Source: SHLQ01 sp033344795 (GTDB taxonomy: Bacteria; Actinomycetota; Acidimicrobiia; Acidimicrobiales; SHLQ01). Taken from it: a DNA stretch of 64,000 nucleotides. The translations under genes and the position numbers were made by a program. Shown here in pieces: positions 25,113-34,226 of this stretch. The stretch covers positions 2,852,001 to 2,916,000 of the forward strand of contig JAWPMS010000001.1 of NCBI GenBank assembly GCA_033344795.1. Reading direction: 5' to 3'. The notes beneath the pieces are model-generated. The model worked only from the letters and a program-made list of their open reading frames with translations. It had not been told where the DNA came from and searched no databases. Position 1 is the first letter of the stretch. Each line of letters begins with the position of its first letter.

Positions 25113-25642
25113 TGAGAGTCGTCGCTGGAGAAGCACGTGGACGTCCAATCGTCGCGCCGGACGGAAATCGCACGCGGCCGACCTCCGATCGTGTTCGGGA
25201 ATCGATCTTCAACATGTTGTTCAGCCTGCATGCGACAGGCGAGGTGAGCGTGCTCGATCTCTACGCTGGCTGCGGCGCGCTCGGTATCGAAGCGTTGAGC
25301 CGGGGAGCGGCGAGCTGCATCTTCGTGGAACAGGACCGTCGAGCCGTTGAATGCATTCGATCCAACCTCGACGCTCTCGGTTACGCCGAACGGGCAACCG
25401 TCGTCCAGGCCGATGTTTTGTCGTGGGTTGCCCAGAACACGGACTCATTTGACGTGGTTTTGGCGGACCCGCCGTATGCCGATGATTCGTGGACCGCGCT
25501 CCTCGATGACGTCGATGCGCGGTGGCTTGTTGCGGAGGCCGCGACGAGCGTCGAAGAACATCCACGCTGGGATGTCGTTCGGGAGAAGACGTACGGGACT
25601 ACCGTGGTGACCGTGTTCGCCAGACAAGGATCCGCCTCGTGA
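25112..25642 (+). CDS. rsmD: 16S rRNA (guanine(966)-N2)-methyltransferase RsmD
   Basis: This 176-residue Rossmann methyltransferase begins MRVVAGEARGRPI and continues TRPTSDRVRESIFNML. The SAM motif is VLDLYAGCGALGIEALSRGA and the catalytic motif is VVLADPPYADD. Length and motifs are typical. RsmD methylates G966 of 16S rRNA in assembled 30S particles. The start was set at the ATG overlapping the preceding stop (TGATG); it overlaps coaD by four bases. Confidence 0.94.
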   Translation: MRVVAGEARGRPIVAPDGNRTRPTSDRVRESIFNMLFSLHATGEVSVLDLYAGCGALGIEALSRGAASCIFVEQDRRAVECIRSNLDALGYAERATVVQADVLSWVAQNTDSFDVVLADPPYADDSWTALLDDVDARWLVAEAATSVEEHPRWDVVREKTYGTTVVTVFARQGSAS

Positions 25643-26118
25643 CGGTCGTGTTGTACCCAGGATCGTTCGATCCGGTGCACAACGGCCATGTCGAGATCGT
25701 GCAGACCGCAGCCGGTCTGTTCGACCGCGTCATTGTCGCTGCGATGCGGAACCCGTCCAAGGCTGATCCCTTTCTGACGCTGGAGGAGCGGGAGCAGGTT
25801 CTCACCGAGACCTTCGCGCACCTCGACAACGTCTCGATCACCATGTTCTCCTCGCTCGTCGTCGACCTAGCTCAAGAGCTCGAGGCCGACTTCATCGTCA
25901 AAGGGCTTCGGGGGGTGTCGGACTTCGAACCAGAGATGCAAATGGCGCAGATGAACCAGGCGATCTCTGGGGTTCACACCCTCTTTCTTCCTGCCGCATC
26001 CGCCCACTCGTTCCTTGCATCGCGTCTGATACGAGAGATCGCGCGGTTCGGTGGAGACATTTCCTCGATGGTTCCCGAACCTGCCCTCCGAATCCTGCGG
26101 GAGAAGAACGCCAAATGA
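25639..26118 (+). CDS. coaD: Phosphopantetheine adenylyltransferase
   Basis: This is a 159-residue nucleotidyltransferase. The N-terminal VLYPGSFDPVHNGHVEIVQT contains the HxGH motif, here HNGH. FIVKGLRGVSDFEPEMQMAQ follows, and the ISSMVPEPALRI tail is typical. It makes dephospho-CoA from 4'-phosphopantetheine and ATP. The GTG start lies in GTGA overlapping the rsmD stop. The rsmD-coaD pair is widespread, and here coaD also touches the next gene by ATGA. Confidence 0.95.
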   Translation: MTVVLYPGSFDPVHNGHVEIVQTAAGLFDRVIVAAMRNPSKADPFLTLEEREQVLTETFAHLDNVSITMFSSLVVDLAQELEADFIVKGLRGVSDFEPEMQMAQMNQAISGVHTLFLPAASAHSFLASRLIREIARFGGDISSMVPEPALRILREKNAK

Positions 26119-26714
26119 CAGACACTGCTTTCAACAACGATGGCTCGGCCAACGACGACTTCTCGTACGAGGCGCCGGTGCATCACGTGCCCGAGGTGCA
26201 GGAGCTTTTGCTTTCGGCGATCGAGATCATCGAATCGGCGCGGCCAATGCCACTGTCGACGTCGTTGATGATCAACGGCGAGCCGCTGCTCGATCTGCTC
26301 AACGATGCGATCGCTCGGCTGCCCGAGGAGCTACGCGCCGCCCGGTGGTTGTTGCGAGAGCGAGACGAATATCTCGAAGGAGTCACGCGCGAAGGTGAAG
26401 AGATCACGCGGATTGCTCGGTCCCGCGCCGAGCGAATGGTCGAGCGAACAGAGGTGGTGAAATCAGCCGAGCAGCGGGCGCAACGAATCCTTGCCGATGC
26501 GGAGTCCCAAGCACGTTTGATGCGCCGCGAGACCGAAGACTTCTGCGACGCTCGGCTGGCGTCGCTCGAAGGAATTCTCGATCGAACTCGAACGGTTGTG
26601 GCGACAGGCCGGACGCGACTCCAGGGAACTTCGCCGATCGACCTAACGGAGCCGGTCGTGGAGGTCCCGGAACAGGTCGAACGAGTGGAGCTGTTCGACC
26701 AAGATTTCTCGTGA
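26115..26714 (+). CDS. DivIVA/SepIVA-like coiled-coil cell-division protein
   Basis: This is a 199-residue, highly charged, mostly helical protein with no membrane segment. A segment at about residues 25-75 (VPEVQELLLSAIEIIESARP) is followed by a long predicted coiled coil (RERDEYLEGVTREGEEITRI, then RAQRILADAESQARLMRRET). Position between coaD and the yceD-rpmF-rnc-smc series matches mycobacterial SepIVA, a septum-associated DivIVA-domain protein. The classical DivIVA N-terminal motif is not obvious. Assignment rests on composition and gene order. Confidence 0.72.
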   Translation: MTDTAFNNDGSANDDFSYEAPVHHVPEVQELLLSAIEIIESARPMPLSTSLMINGEPLLDLLNDAIARLPEELRAARWLLRERDEYLEGVTREGEEITRIARSRAERMVERTEVVKSAEQRAQRILADAESQARLMRRETEDFCDARLASLEGILDRTRTVVATGRTRLQGTSPIDLTEPVVEVPEQVERVELFDQDFS

Positions 26715-27295
26715 ACGACTGGCCTGAGCTGGTCGTCTCGGTCCTCGGTATTCGACACCGTCGTGGTCATGCCGACCTGAAGACGCGCTCGCTTGACAAT
26801 TCGTCGATCGAGATCGACACGACCGTCGTGGCGAACGGATTGGAGATAACCACGAGTCGCGTCCCCGATGGTGAACCGGTCCACGTGCGATTGTCCATCA
26901 CATCCGATCACTCTGGGATCGGCGTCAGGGGTACCGTCACGAGCAGATGGGAAGGCGAGTGTCGCCGATGTCTCGAGCTCGTCTACGAAGCCATCGAATC
27001 CTCCGTCGATGTCACATTCCTCGATGAGAAATCGTTCCAAACTCACGAACCCGGCGCGGACGAGGCGGATGTCTACCAATTCGACGGAGAGTCGATCGAC
27101 GTTGGTGAAGTCGTTCGCGAAGAACTGATGCTCGCGTTGCCGCTGGCTCCCTTGTGTAGCGACGGCTGTATCGGGGCAGATCCCGAACGGTTTATCGCCG
27201 ATGATGGGCTCGATGAAACCGAGGAGTCGGACACGGAACCCGCCATCGATCCACGATGGGCCGCACTGTCTGAACTCACCTTTGATGAAGACTGA
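26711..27295 (+). CDS. YceD/DUF177 family protein
   Basis: This is a 194-residue protein. The DUF177 core is seen in GTVTSRWEGECRRCLELVYE, with a C-x-x-C pair and a second Cys pair in PLAPLCSDGCIG, consistent with metal binding. The acidic C-terminus ends DPRWAALSELTFDED, the family signature that leads into rpmF. YceD homologues sit upstream of rpmF-plsX in most bacteria and are implicated in 23S rRNA accumulation. The GTG start overlaps the previous stop by four bases. Confidence 0.88.
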   Translation: MNDWPELVVSVLGIRHRRGHADLKTRSLDNSSIEIDTTVVANGLEITTSRVPDGEPVHVRLSITSDHSGIGVRGTVTSRWEGECRRCLELVYEAIESSVDVTFLDEKSFQTHEPGADEADVYQFDGESIDVGEVVREELMLALPLAPLCSDGCIGADPERFIADDGLDETEESDTEPAIDPRWAALSELTFDED

Positions 27296-27384
27296 TCGGT
27301 AGCGGATAACCTTTGTCGCTTGTGCGCCCAATCCTTGGCGCCCGGAGATCCTCCGAACAAGTCTTACATCTCACAGGTGACGTC

Positions 27385-27564
27385 ATGGCCGTACCAAAGA
27401 AGAAAACCTCGAAGTCGAAAAGCCGTAGCCGCAAAGCTTCCGCTTGGCGCATTCGCGCGACTGGTCGCTCTGACTGCCCTCGTTGCAGCGCAGCCAAGCG
27501 TCCGCACACGGTTTGTGACAACTGCGGCTGGTACGCAGGCCGCCAGGCCATCGAAGTCGACTGA
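27385..27564 (+). CDS. rpmF: 50S ribosomal protein L32 (bL32)
   Basis: This is a 59-residue protein. A basic Ser/Lys-rich start (MAVPKKKTSKSKSRSRK) is followed by SDCPRCSAAKRPHTVCDNCG, which carries the four zinc-binding cysteines of the C+ form. It is therefore the zinc-containing paralogue type. It lies between yceD and plsX as usual. A TAACCT hexamer at 27307-27312 could be a -10 for a leader of about 65 bases. Confidence 0.95.
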   Translation: MAVPKKKTSKSKSRSRKASAWRIRATGRSDCPRCSAAKRPHTVCDNCGWYAGRQAIEVD

Positions 27565-27578
27565 TCGAGGTCACAGAG

Positions 27579-28559
27579 ATGTTGCCCGTTGCGGTTGACG
27601 CAATGGGGGGTGACAACGCCCCACACGCCATCGTCGCTGGTGCTCGGCGCGCACATGAAGAACACGGCATTCCCGTCGTTCTCGTAGGCCGCGCAGACGA
27701 GTTGGGTGATACTGGTGGCCTCGAGGTCATCGAAGCATCAGAAGTGATCGCAATGGATGCCGACCCGGGGTCGAGCGTTCGAACGATGAAAGACGCCTCG
27801 CTCGTCCGAGCGGCCGAAGCCGTACGTGACGGCAAGGCCTCAGCGATGGTCAGCGCAGGAAATACTGGCGCGACGATGGCTTCGGCTCTCCTGCGGACGG
27901 GACGGATCAAAGGGGTGTCTCGCCCTGCGATCGCCACGGCGATTCCCGGGCCCGTCGGCCCACCGACCGTTCTGCTCGACGCGGGCGCCAACGCCGAATG
28001 TCGAGCGGAGTGGCTCGTTCAATTCGCACAGATGGGAGCGGTGTTCTCGCGAGCTCGTTTCGATGTCGAGCGGCCGCGGGTGGGATTGCTTTCGATCGGC
28101 GAAGAGGCCGGCAAGGGATCGCCGTTGGTCAAGGAAGCATTTGGGCTGCTGGACGCAGTCGATTGGTCTTCACAGGGCGCGGACTTCATCGGAAACGTCG
28201 AAGGTCGTGACTTGATGGGCACCGAAGTTGATGTCGTGGTCACCGACGGCTTCACGGGAAACGTGGCCCTGAAGACGCTCGAGGGTTGCGCCAAGAACAT
28301 CATCAGCGCACTACTCGAGTCCTTCGAATCGACTCCGGAAGCCAAAGAAGCCTCCGAGGCTCTGCTTCCTGCGCTGCTACCGCTCTACAAACGTTTCAAC
28401 CCCGACAGTTATGGCGGCGCAATGCTGCTTGGTACGAAGGGCGTGTGCATCATCAGCCACGGCTCATCGGGCGAAGAAGCGATGGCCAACGCCATTTCTG
28501 TGGCGAGCGAGATGGTCTCCGGCGATCTCGTGGGCAAGATTCACGCCGCCGTCAGTTGA
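27579..28559 (+). CDS. plsX: Phosphate acyltransferase PlsX
   Basis: This 326-residue protein starts LPVAVDAMGGDNAPHAIVAG and contains SAGNTGATMASALL, LLDAGANAEC, RVGLLSIGEEAGKGSPL and IGNVEGRDLMG, all standard PlsX motifs. It makes acyl-phosphate from acyl-ACP, the first step to phosphatidic acid. It follows rpmF by 14 bases and precedes acpP, the ACP supplier, forming the conserved lipid segment. Confidence 0.96.
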   Translation: MLPVAVDAMGGDNAPHAIVAGARRAHEEHGIPVVLVGRADELGDTGGLEVIEASEVIAMDADPGSSVRTMKDASLVRAAEAVRDGKASAMVSAGNTGATMASALLRTGRIKGVSRPAIATAIPGPVGPPTVLLDAGANAECRAEWLVQFAQMGAVFSRARFDVERPRVGLLSIGEEAGKGSPLVKEAFGLLDAVDWSSQGADFIGNVEGRDLMGTEVDVVVTDGFTGNVALKTLEGCAKNIISALLESFESTPEAKEASEALLPALLPLYKRFNPDSYGGAMLLGTKGVCIISHGSSGEEAMANAISVASEMVSGDLVGKIHAAVS

Positions 28560-28586
28560 CGCAAGCCGGGCTGAGTTGGATACAGT
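28556..28586 (+). promoter_or_regulatory. Candidate acpP promoter
   Basis: TTGACG (28556-28561) and TACAGT (28581-28586) are 19 bases apart, overlapping the end of plsX. A leader of about 25-30 bases with a GGGGAG ribosome binding site would follow. Confidence 0.4.
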
Positions 28587-28616
28587 TCTGCGCGTAGCGG
28601 CCCTGGGGAGTGCAAC

Positions 28617-28886
28617 GTGTCAGCAACAATTGAGCGCGACGAGGTTCTCGGTATTGTGCGAGACCGTCTTGCCGAGATTCTCGAACTGGAACCATCCGAC
28701 ATCGGCGAGGGAGATTCGTTTCAGGACGACCTCGATGCCGATTCACTCGCATTGATCGAACTGGTCGAAGCGATCGAAGAAGAACTCGGTGAGCGATCCA
28801 TCGTTTTGCGAATCGAAGACGATGATCTCGAAGATCTCAAGACCGTACGAGACGCCGTGGACTACGTCGTCGGCCGTCTTGGCTGA
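28617..28886 (+). CDS. acpP: Acyl carrier protein
   Basis: This is an 89-residue acidic four-helix protein with DDLDADSLALIELVEAIEEE, where the Ser of DSL is the phosphopantetheine attachment site. The GTG start is preceded by GGGGAG. It carries acyl chains in fatty-acid synthesis and feeds PlsX. It is slightly longer than E. coli AcpP, with an insertion (GERSIVLRIEDDDLED) before the last helix. Confidence 0.95.
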   Translation: MSATIERDEVLGIVRDRLAEILELEPSDIGEGDSFQDDLDADSLALIELVEAIEEELGERSIVLRIEDDDLEDLKTVRDAVDYVVGRLG

Positions 28887-29652
28887 GTCTGATCCCAGCT
28901 CCAAGAATTACGTCGCTCTCGGGGAGTCGCTGGGATACATCTTCAGCGACATCTCACTGCTCGAGCTTGCGCTCACGCACCGCTCATGGTGCGCAGAGAA
29001 CGGTGATGCTCCATCGAATGAACGCTTGGAGTTTCTCGGTGACGCGGTCCTTGGACTGTCGATCACGGACTCGCTGTACCTCAACGAACCGGATCAAGCC
29101 GAAGGAAATCTTGCCAAGGCCAGGGCGGAGATCGTCAGCGCACCCGTACTTGCGGAGATCGCCGACGGGCTTGGGCTTGGCAAGCTTCTTCGACTCGGAC
29201 GTGGCGAAGAGTTGTCAGGCGGACGGTCGAAGGAATCGATTCTTGCCGACGCAATGGAGGCTGTGATTGCTGCGGTCTACCTCGACGGCGGGTGGGAAGC
29301 GGCTCGAAAGCTGGTCGTTCAGCTGCTTGCGGGGGCATCCGAGGTGGCCAAAACAGGGCCCGGTGAACGCGACTACAAAACCCGTCTTCAAGAACGAGCG
29401 GCAGAGATGTCGCTCCCTGCACCCGAATACGACATATCATCCACGGGTCCCGACCATGGCCGACAGTTCTCGTCGATCGTGACAGTAGGCCCAACGACAG
29501 GTCACGGTATGGGACGATCGAAGAAGCAAGCACAACAACGAGCGGCCGAACAGGCACTTTCGATGCTCGATGCCGGACAATCGGCTTCGGCCGACGACAA
29601 TGGCACCGTGCAAACGGCTGCGACGAATACTCGCAGCGGAGGAACGCAATGA
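28879..29652 (+). CDS. rnc: Ribonuclease III
   Basis: This is a 257-residue protein when started at TTG 28879. The catalytic signature is NERLEFLGDAVLG, with later acidic residues in LADAMEAVIAAVYLDGG. A double-stranded RNA-binding domain follows (DYKTRLQERAAEM to GRSKKQAQQRAAEQALSML), then a flexible tail. The TTG was chosen because it lies eight bases inside acpP and gives a normal-length lead into LGYIFSDISLLELAL; no ATG or GTG fits. It processes rRNA precursors and other structured RNAs. Confidence 0.93.
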   Translation: MAESDPSSKNYVALGESLGYIFSDISLLELALTHRSWCAENGDAPSNERLEFLGDAVLGLSITDSLYLNEPDQAEGNLAKARAEIVSAPVLAEIADGLGLGKLLRLGRGEELSGGRSKESILADAMEAVIAAVYLDGGWEAARKLVVQLLAGASEVAKTGPGERDYKTRLQERAAEMSLPAPEYDISSTGPDHGRQFSSIVTVGPTTGHGMGRSKKQAQQRAAEQALSMLDAGQSASADDNGTVQTAATNTRSGGTQ

Positions 29653-30482
29653 AAGCTGAACTACCCGAACTCGAGATGGTCCGTCGTGACCTCGAACGCG
29701 AGGTCGTCGGCCGCAAGGTGAAAGAGGCGACCGCGGCGGGGATGGCGGTGCTTCCGCGCTACAAGAACCGAAAGAGCTTCGCTGCGCAACTCGATGGTGT
29801 GAAGATCACCGGCGTGATCCGTCAGGCTGACTTCTTGTTGTTCCCTCTCGACAGCGAGGACATCCTCGTCATTCGGATGGGTGAGGGGATGCTGCGTCGC
29901 AACGCGAACAAGGACAAGGAAGAAAAGGGCACCGAGATCATCATCACCTTCACGCAGGGAGGCCAACTGCGCTTCGTTGATGCCGAGGGAACCGGCGAGG
30001 TTGCCGTTGTTCCGAAGGACGACATCATGTCGGAATTCCCCGAGCTGAATAACCCCGCTCTCGATCCGATCGACACGCCCTTGTCCTGGCTCGCGTTCCG
30101 GGATCTCATCGAGTCGCACCCGACCACGTTGAAAGAGTTGCTCATCGATGGTCAGGCAATCGTTGCCATTGGATCGATCTATGCCGACGAGGTCTTGTTC
30201 GACGCCGGTCTCCGATACGACCGTTCGTCGACCACGCTTTCGACTCAGGAAGTTCGCCGTCTCTACCGTTCGCTCGTGGAGACACTGCACAACGTCATCA
30301 AGTACCGCGGAACAACGTTGGAAGACCGACCTTGGGCCGATGTGTTTGGAGAACCGGGCATCTTCGATCAGCATCTGCAGGTCTTTGGACGCGATGGTGA
30401 CCTCAGCCCTCGTTCGCGCACACCAATTCAGCGGGCCAAATTCAAAGGCGAGTGGACCTACTTCTGCGAGACGCAAGTCTGA
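29649..30482 (+). CDS. Fpg/Nei-fold protein lacking the catalytic proline and most active-site residues
   Basis: This 277-residue protein is alignable end to end with formamidopyrimidine-DNA glycosylase. It begins MKAELPELEMVRRDLE where Fpg has MPELPEVE, so the N-terminal catalytic Pro is replaced by Ala at residue 3 behind an extra Lys. Compared with E. coli Fpg (recalled), Lys57 becomes Asp61. The DPRRFG lesion loop becomes DAEGTGE, Asn168 of GNIY becomes Ser (GSIYADEVLF), and three of the four zinc cysteines are gone (only YFC remains). The fold-defining QVFGRDGDL and KGEWTYF are kept. The frame is intact and coupled to rnc by ATGA. It is probably not a bifunctional glycosylase; structural DNA binding is possible. 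Confidence 0.85.
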   Translation: MKAELPELEMVRRDLEREVVGRKVKEATAAGMAVLPRYKNRKSFAAQLDGVKITGVIRQADFLLFPLDSEDILVIRMGEGMLRRNANKDKEEKGTEIIITFTQGGQLRFVDAEGTGEVAVVPKDDIMSEFPELNNPALDPIDTPLSWLAFRDLIESHPTTLKELLIDGQAIVAIGSIYADEVLFDAGLRYDRSSTTLSTQEVRRLYRSLVETLHNVIKYRGTTLEDRPWADVFGEPGIFDQHLQVFGRDGDLSPRSRTPIQRAKFKGEWTYFCETQV

Positions 30483-30640
30483 GTTTCCCGGGCTTCGCCC
30501 TCCGGCTGTCGCAATCCGAGCCTGACGGCTCTCGATGCTGGCTGCTGCGCCAAAGGCGCGTCTCGGTCGCTGAGAGATCGTGCCAGTGCCCACGGATCTC
30601 GACCGGAAGTGTCGAGGTGTCGCAGTCAGAGCCCCCGAGT
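30483..30640 (+). repeat. Intergenic repeat copy R1 after the fpg-like gene
   Basis: Starts just after the TGA with the shared module TTTCCCGGGCTTCGCCCTCC, then GTCGCAATCCG and GCTGCTGCGCCAAAGGCGCG. GGGC-TTC-GCCC forms a small hairpin. This copy diverges after about 80 bases and lacks the later TGTGCGTATAC module seen in R3-R5. Nothing coding is seen up to smc. Confidence 0.7.
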
Positions 30641-30707
30641 TACACGTCTGTAGTTTCTCGCGATAAGTTGTCGAGAGCGCGTGCCTTCTCTTGCGCCTGG
30701 AGCATCT

Positions 30708-33700
30708 GTGTACCTCAAAACGTTGACGATGAAGGGCTTCAAGTCGTTCGCTGATTCGATCGACATGCAACTTGAACCTGGCGTCACAGTCGTCGTTGGA
30801 CCAAACGGCAGCGGCAAGTCCAATGTCGTCGATGCGATCGCCTGGGTGCTCGGAGCACAGGCTCCGTCTTCGGTGCGATCGCAAAAGATGGATGATGTGA
30901 TCTTCGCTGGCACATCCAATCGTCCTGCCTTGGGTCGCGCGCAGGTGACGCTCACGATCGACAACTCCGATGGGATGCTGCCGACCGAGTTCAGTGAGCT
31001 CGAGATCAGCCGCACGCTGTTCCGATCGGGTGACAGCGAGTACACGATGAACAGCGTGCCGTGTCGTCTGCTCGACATTCAAGAGATGCTGTCGGACTCC
31101 GGAGTTGGCCGAACACAACACGTCATCATCAGCCAAGGTCAGATCGATGCCGTGCTGAATGCTCGTCCCGAAGACCGTCGACTGATCATCGAGGAAGCGG
31201 CCGGGGTCCTGAAGTTCCGGAAACGCCGAGAGAAGGCCCAGCGCCGGCTCGTTGCGACCGAGGCCAACCTGACACGAATCCAAGATCTGCTGCGAGAGGT
31301 CCGCCGCCAGCTCCGTCCGCTCGAGAAACAAGCAGACGCGGCGCGTCGGCACGGTGATGTGGTGGCAGAACTCCATGCATGCCAGGTGTGGTTGGCAGGC
31401 AGGCAGGTCGAGTCGCTGCGCAAGAAGATGGAGTCTCACTCCCAGGACCGACGCGACTTTGGTATCCGAGACCGCGAGCTTCGTTCTCTTCTCTCGACGC
31501 TCGACGTCGACATCATGGCCATCGAGAGTGACCTGTCCGCTCAGGGAGCGGTCGACCTCGGAGATGCGCTCGCACGACTCGAAGGCCTGAATCAACGGGC
31601 CCGCGGCGCCGACGATCTTCTGGGCGAACGCATCCGCGGCGTCGGCCGGGAACGCCAGGCCACGATCGATGGGGACGTTCTCGCCGCGCTTCGCAGCGAG
31701 GCGTCGGACCTTGGTGATCAGCTCGCTGAAGTCGATGCGAGTGTGCTGGCGTTGGCCCCCGAGCTCGAAGAGTTGACCCGATCCGAGCAGAGCCTCTCCG
31801 AAGATCGATCGAGCTTCGAGCTGGCGTTGTCCTCGATGACTGGCGAAGGTGCCGAGGCAGCGGCCGCAGGGCGTGCTGCGGAGGTTCGAGGAGAACTTGC
31901 TGCGTTGCGCAATTCGATTGCAGCGGCGCGCAAGGAACTCGATGGCATCGCCGAACGTATGGTGTCGCTCAATGGTCGCAAAACCGGGCTCTCCGAACGC
32001 ACTGAAGCAGAACGACAGAAGCTCGACACGGCGGTGCAGCGCGAGCAAGAACTGGTCTCGGCGGCAGACGTGGCGGCCCAGGCGCACCTCGATGCGCAGG
32101 AACGATTGGCTCGACTGCGTGACGATCGTGCCGAGGCGGACGCAGTCTGTCGCTCGGCGCAGGCGCGCGTCTCCGCACTGACCGAAGCCCTCGACTCGGC
32201 TCGTGCAGCAGCGGGTGCCGATGCACTAGATGGCGCGGACGGTTTGGTCGGTACGTTGCTCGACGTTGTCGCGATCGAATCGGGCTGGGAGGATGCGGTC
32301 GAAGCGGCTCTGGGCGAAGCGCTCTCCGCGGTTGTCGTCGACTCCACCTCAGCGGCGCGAGCTGCTCTCGAGGCGTTCGAGTCATCGACGGGTTCGGGCG
32401 CGGTGATCGCGCTCGACTACACGATGTCGTCTCCAAGCCCAGGTCCGGACTCTGTTCTTCGCCGTGTGACGCCACTTCGACCCGATGTCGCCGGCGTTCT
32501 TGGCCAGCTGCTCGCCCACGTGGATGCGGTCGATGCAGACTGGCGCCAAGCGGTGGATCGCTCGGTCGAGACCGGACGAGTCGTCGTCACCCGATCCGGC
32601 GATCGAGTCGGTGGCGGGTTGTGGCGGATCGGCTCCAGCGGCGTTGGGGCCACCCAGGCGGCGCTCGACGAGGCGCAACAAGACGCGGCAGCGGCCGTCG
32701 AGACGCGGGACCGTTGTGATCAGGATCTGGCGGCTACTTCCGCCGAGGTCGAAACGCTGTCGAAGACGGACCAGACCGCCGCAGCCGAGCTCGACGTCAA
32801 CGATGCTGAGCTCACATCGACGACCGAAGCATTGCATCAGATCGATGCGCAGATCCGCCAGATCGAAACCGAAATGGGCACCCTCGAATCCCAGCGCTCC
32901 GAGCTCACGGTCCGATTCGACCGAGAGTCGGCGCGAACCGGCGAGCTCGAGGGCTTGCTGCCAGGTCTCGAATCGGCAGAAGTGGAATCTGCCGAACGCA
33001 ATCGCGAGCTCGAGACGACTCGATCGGTGCTTTCGGAGCGCCGTGCGGCAATCAACGAACGACGAACCGAGTTCGAAGTTCGCTCGGCGGCGCTCGAGGA
33101 ACGCCGCGGCGTCCTGCGGAGACGCTTGGGAGAAGTCCAGGATCGCCTGGAACGACTCGCGGTTGAACAGAGCGACGCGGAGAGCAAGCGCGTCGTGCTC
33201 GATCGCACAGAACGGCTCGCCCGCCGACTACAGGTCCTGTTGGTAGACACGATCGAACATCTCAACGGCCATCTCGAGGAACGACGAGAGGAACGACGTC
33301 AACAGTCGGCGATCGTGCATGAGCTCAGCTCGAAACTTGACGCGATGCGCACGGCACGCTCAGAGACCGAGGTCGAGCTGCGCGAACTCGCTGAACGCAC
33401 CGGTCGGATCGAGATCGACGAGGCAGAGACCCGTCTGCGCCTCGAGTCGACCACCGAGATGTTGCGGCGCGATCTCGACGTCGACCCAGCGGGCGCGGTG
33501 GCCGCAGAGCGGCCTGAACTCCCCGAGAACGTCACCCCCGCAGCTCGTGCCCGAGAACTCGAGCGCGACCTGAAGCTCATGGGTCCCATCAACCCGCTTG
33601 CCCTGCAGGAGTTCGAGGCGCTCCAGGAACGCCACGAGTTCTTGAACGGCCAACTCGAGGACATCCGATCGACCCGTCGCGAGCTCAACAAGGTGATCAA

Positions 33701-34226
33701 GGCCATCGATGAAGAGATCGTCACCGTCTTTGCGTCGGCGTACGCAGATGTCGCCGACAACTTCCACACGCTGTTCGAGCGTCTGTTCCCCGGTGGCCAG
33801 GGAAGCCTGCGTCTCACAGACCCCGACAACCTTCTCGAGACGGGTATCGAGGTCAGTGCAAAACCTTCGGGCAAGAACGTCAAGAAGCTGTCGCTGCTGT
33901 CGGGCGGCGAGCGCTCGTTGACTGCACTCGCCTTCCTGTTCGCCGTGTTTCGTAGTCGACCCTCGCCCTTCTACATCATGGATGAGGTCGAAGCTGCGCT
34001 CGATGACGTCAACCTGCACCGGTTCTTGAGCTTGATCGACGAGTTCCGTTCCGAAGCGCAGCTTGTGATCGTCTCTCACCAGAAGCGAACCATGGAGAGC
34101 GCCGACTCGCTCTACGGCGTCACGATGGAACCAGGCGGCTCGTCTCGGGTCGTGAGCGAACGTTCCGAGGTCGAACGAAACTTCGGGAGCGGACCATCAC
34201 GAGACGCGGCGCTGGCAACGAGCTGA
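30708..34226 (+). CDS. smc: Chromosome partition protein SMC
   Basis: This is a 1172-residue ATPase. The N-terminal MYLKTLTMKGFKSFADSI is followed by Walker A GPNGSGKSN. A coiled coil leads to the hinge around residues 500-650 (GLVGTLLDVVAIESGWEDAV, later RVGGGLWRIGSSG), then the returning coil and a C-terminal head with signature LSLLSGGERSLTALAFLF and Walker B FYIMDEVEAALDD. It organises and segregates the chromosome. GTG 30708 was preferred because GGAG lies five bases upstream and it yields the canonical MYLK start; GTG 30681 would add nine residues. Confidence 0.95.
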   Translation: MYLKTLTMKGFKSFADSIDMQLEPGVTVVVGPNGSGKSNVVDAIAWVLGAQAPSSVRSQKMDDVIFAGTSNRPALGRAQVTLTIDNSDGMLPTEFSELEISRTLFRSGDSEYTMNSVPCRLLDIQEMLSDSGVGRTQHVIISQGQIDAVLNARPEDRRLIIEEAAGVLKFRKRREKAQRRLVATEANLTRIQDLLREVRRQLRPLEKQADAARRHGDVVAELHACQVWLAGRQVESLRKKMESHSQDRRDFGIRDRELRSLLSTLDVDIMAIESDLSAQGAVDLGDALARLEGLNQRARGADDLLGERIRGVGRERQATIDGDVLAALRSEASDLGDQLAEVDASVLALAPELEELTRSEQSLSEDRSSFELALSSMTGEGAEAAAAGRAAEVRGELAALRNSIAAARKELDGIAERMVSLNGRKTGLSERTEAERQKLDTAVQREQELVSAADVAAQAHLDAQERLARLRDDRAEADAVCRSAQARVSALTEALDSARAAAGADALDGADGLVGTLLDVVAIESGWEDAVEAALGEALSAVVVDSTSAARAALEAFESSTGSGAVIALDYTMSSPSPGPDSVLRRVTPLRPDVAGVLGQLLAHVDAVDADWRQAVDRSVETGRVVVTRSGDRVGGGLWRIGSSGVGATQAALDEAQQDAAAAVETRDRCDQDLAATSAEVETLSKTDQTAAAELDVNDAELTSTTEALHQIDAQIRQIETEMGTLESQRSELTVRFDRESARTGELEGLLPGLESAEVESAERNRELETTRSVLSERRAAINERRTEFEVRSAALEERRGVLRRRLGEVQDRLERLAVEQSDAESKRVVLDRTERLARRLQVLLVDTIEHLNGHLEERREERRQQSAIVHELSSKLDAMRTARSETEVELRELAERTGRIEIDEAETRLRLESTTEMLRRDLDVDPAGAVAAERPELPENVTPAARARELERDLKLMGPINPLALQEFEALQERHEFLNGQLEDIRSTRRELNKVIKAIDEEIVTVFASAYADVADNFHTLFERLFPGGQGSLRLTDPDNLLETGIEVSAKPSGKNVKKLSLLSGGERSLTALAFLFAVFRSRPSPFYIMDEVEAALDDVNLHRFLSLIDEFRSEAQLVIVSHQKRTMESADSLYGVTMEPGGSSRVVSERSEVERNFGSGPSRDAALATS

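Noticed and set aside
29649..30482. Sequencing error or frameshift explaining the odd Fpg N-terminus
   Set aside because: The frame is continuous, overlaps rnc by ATGA, and the lost residues are spread over the whole protein, which one error cannot explain.
29661..32087. Minus-strand open frame of 808 codons
   Set aside because: It lies antisense across the Fpg-like gene, a repeat element and the first part of smc, all well supported on the plus strand. Long antisense frames are common in GC-rich coding DNA.
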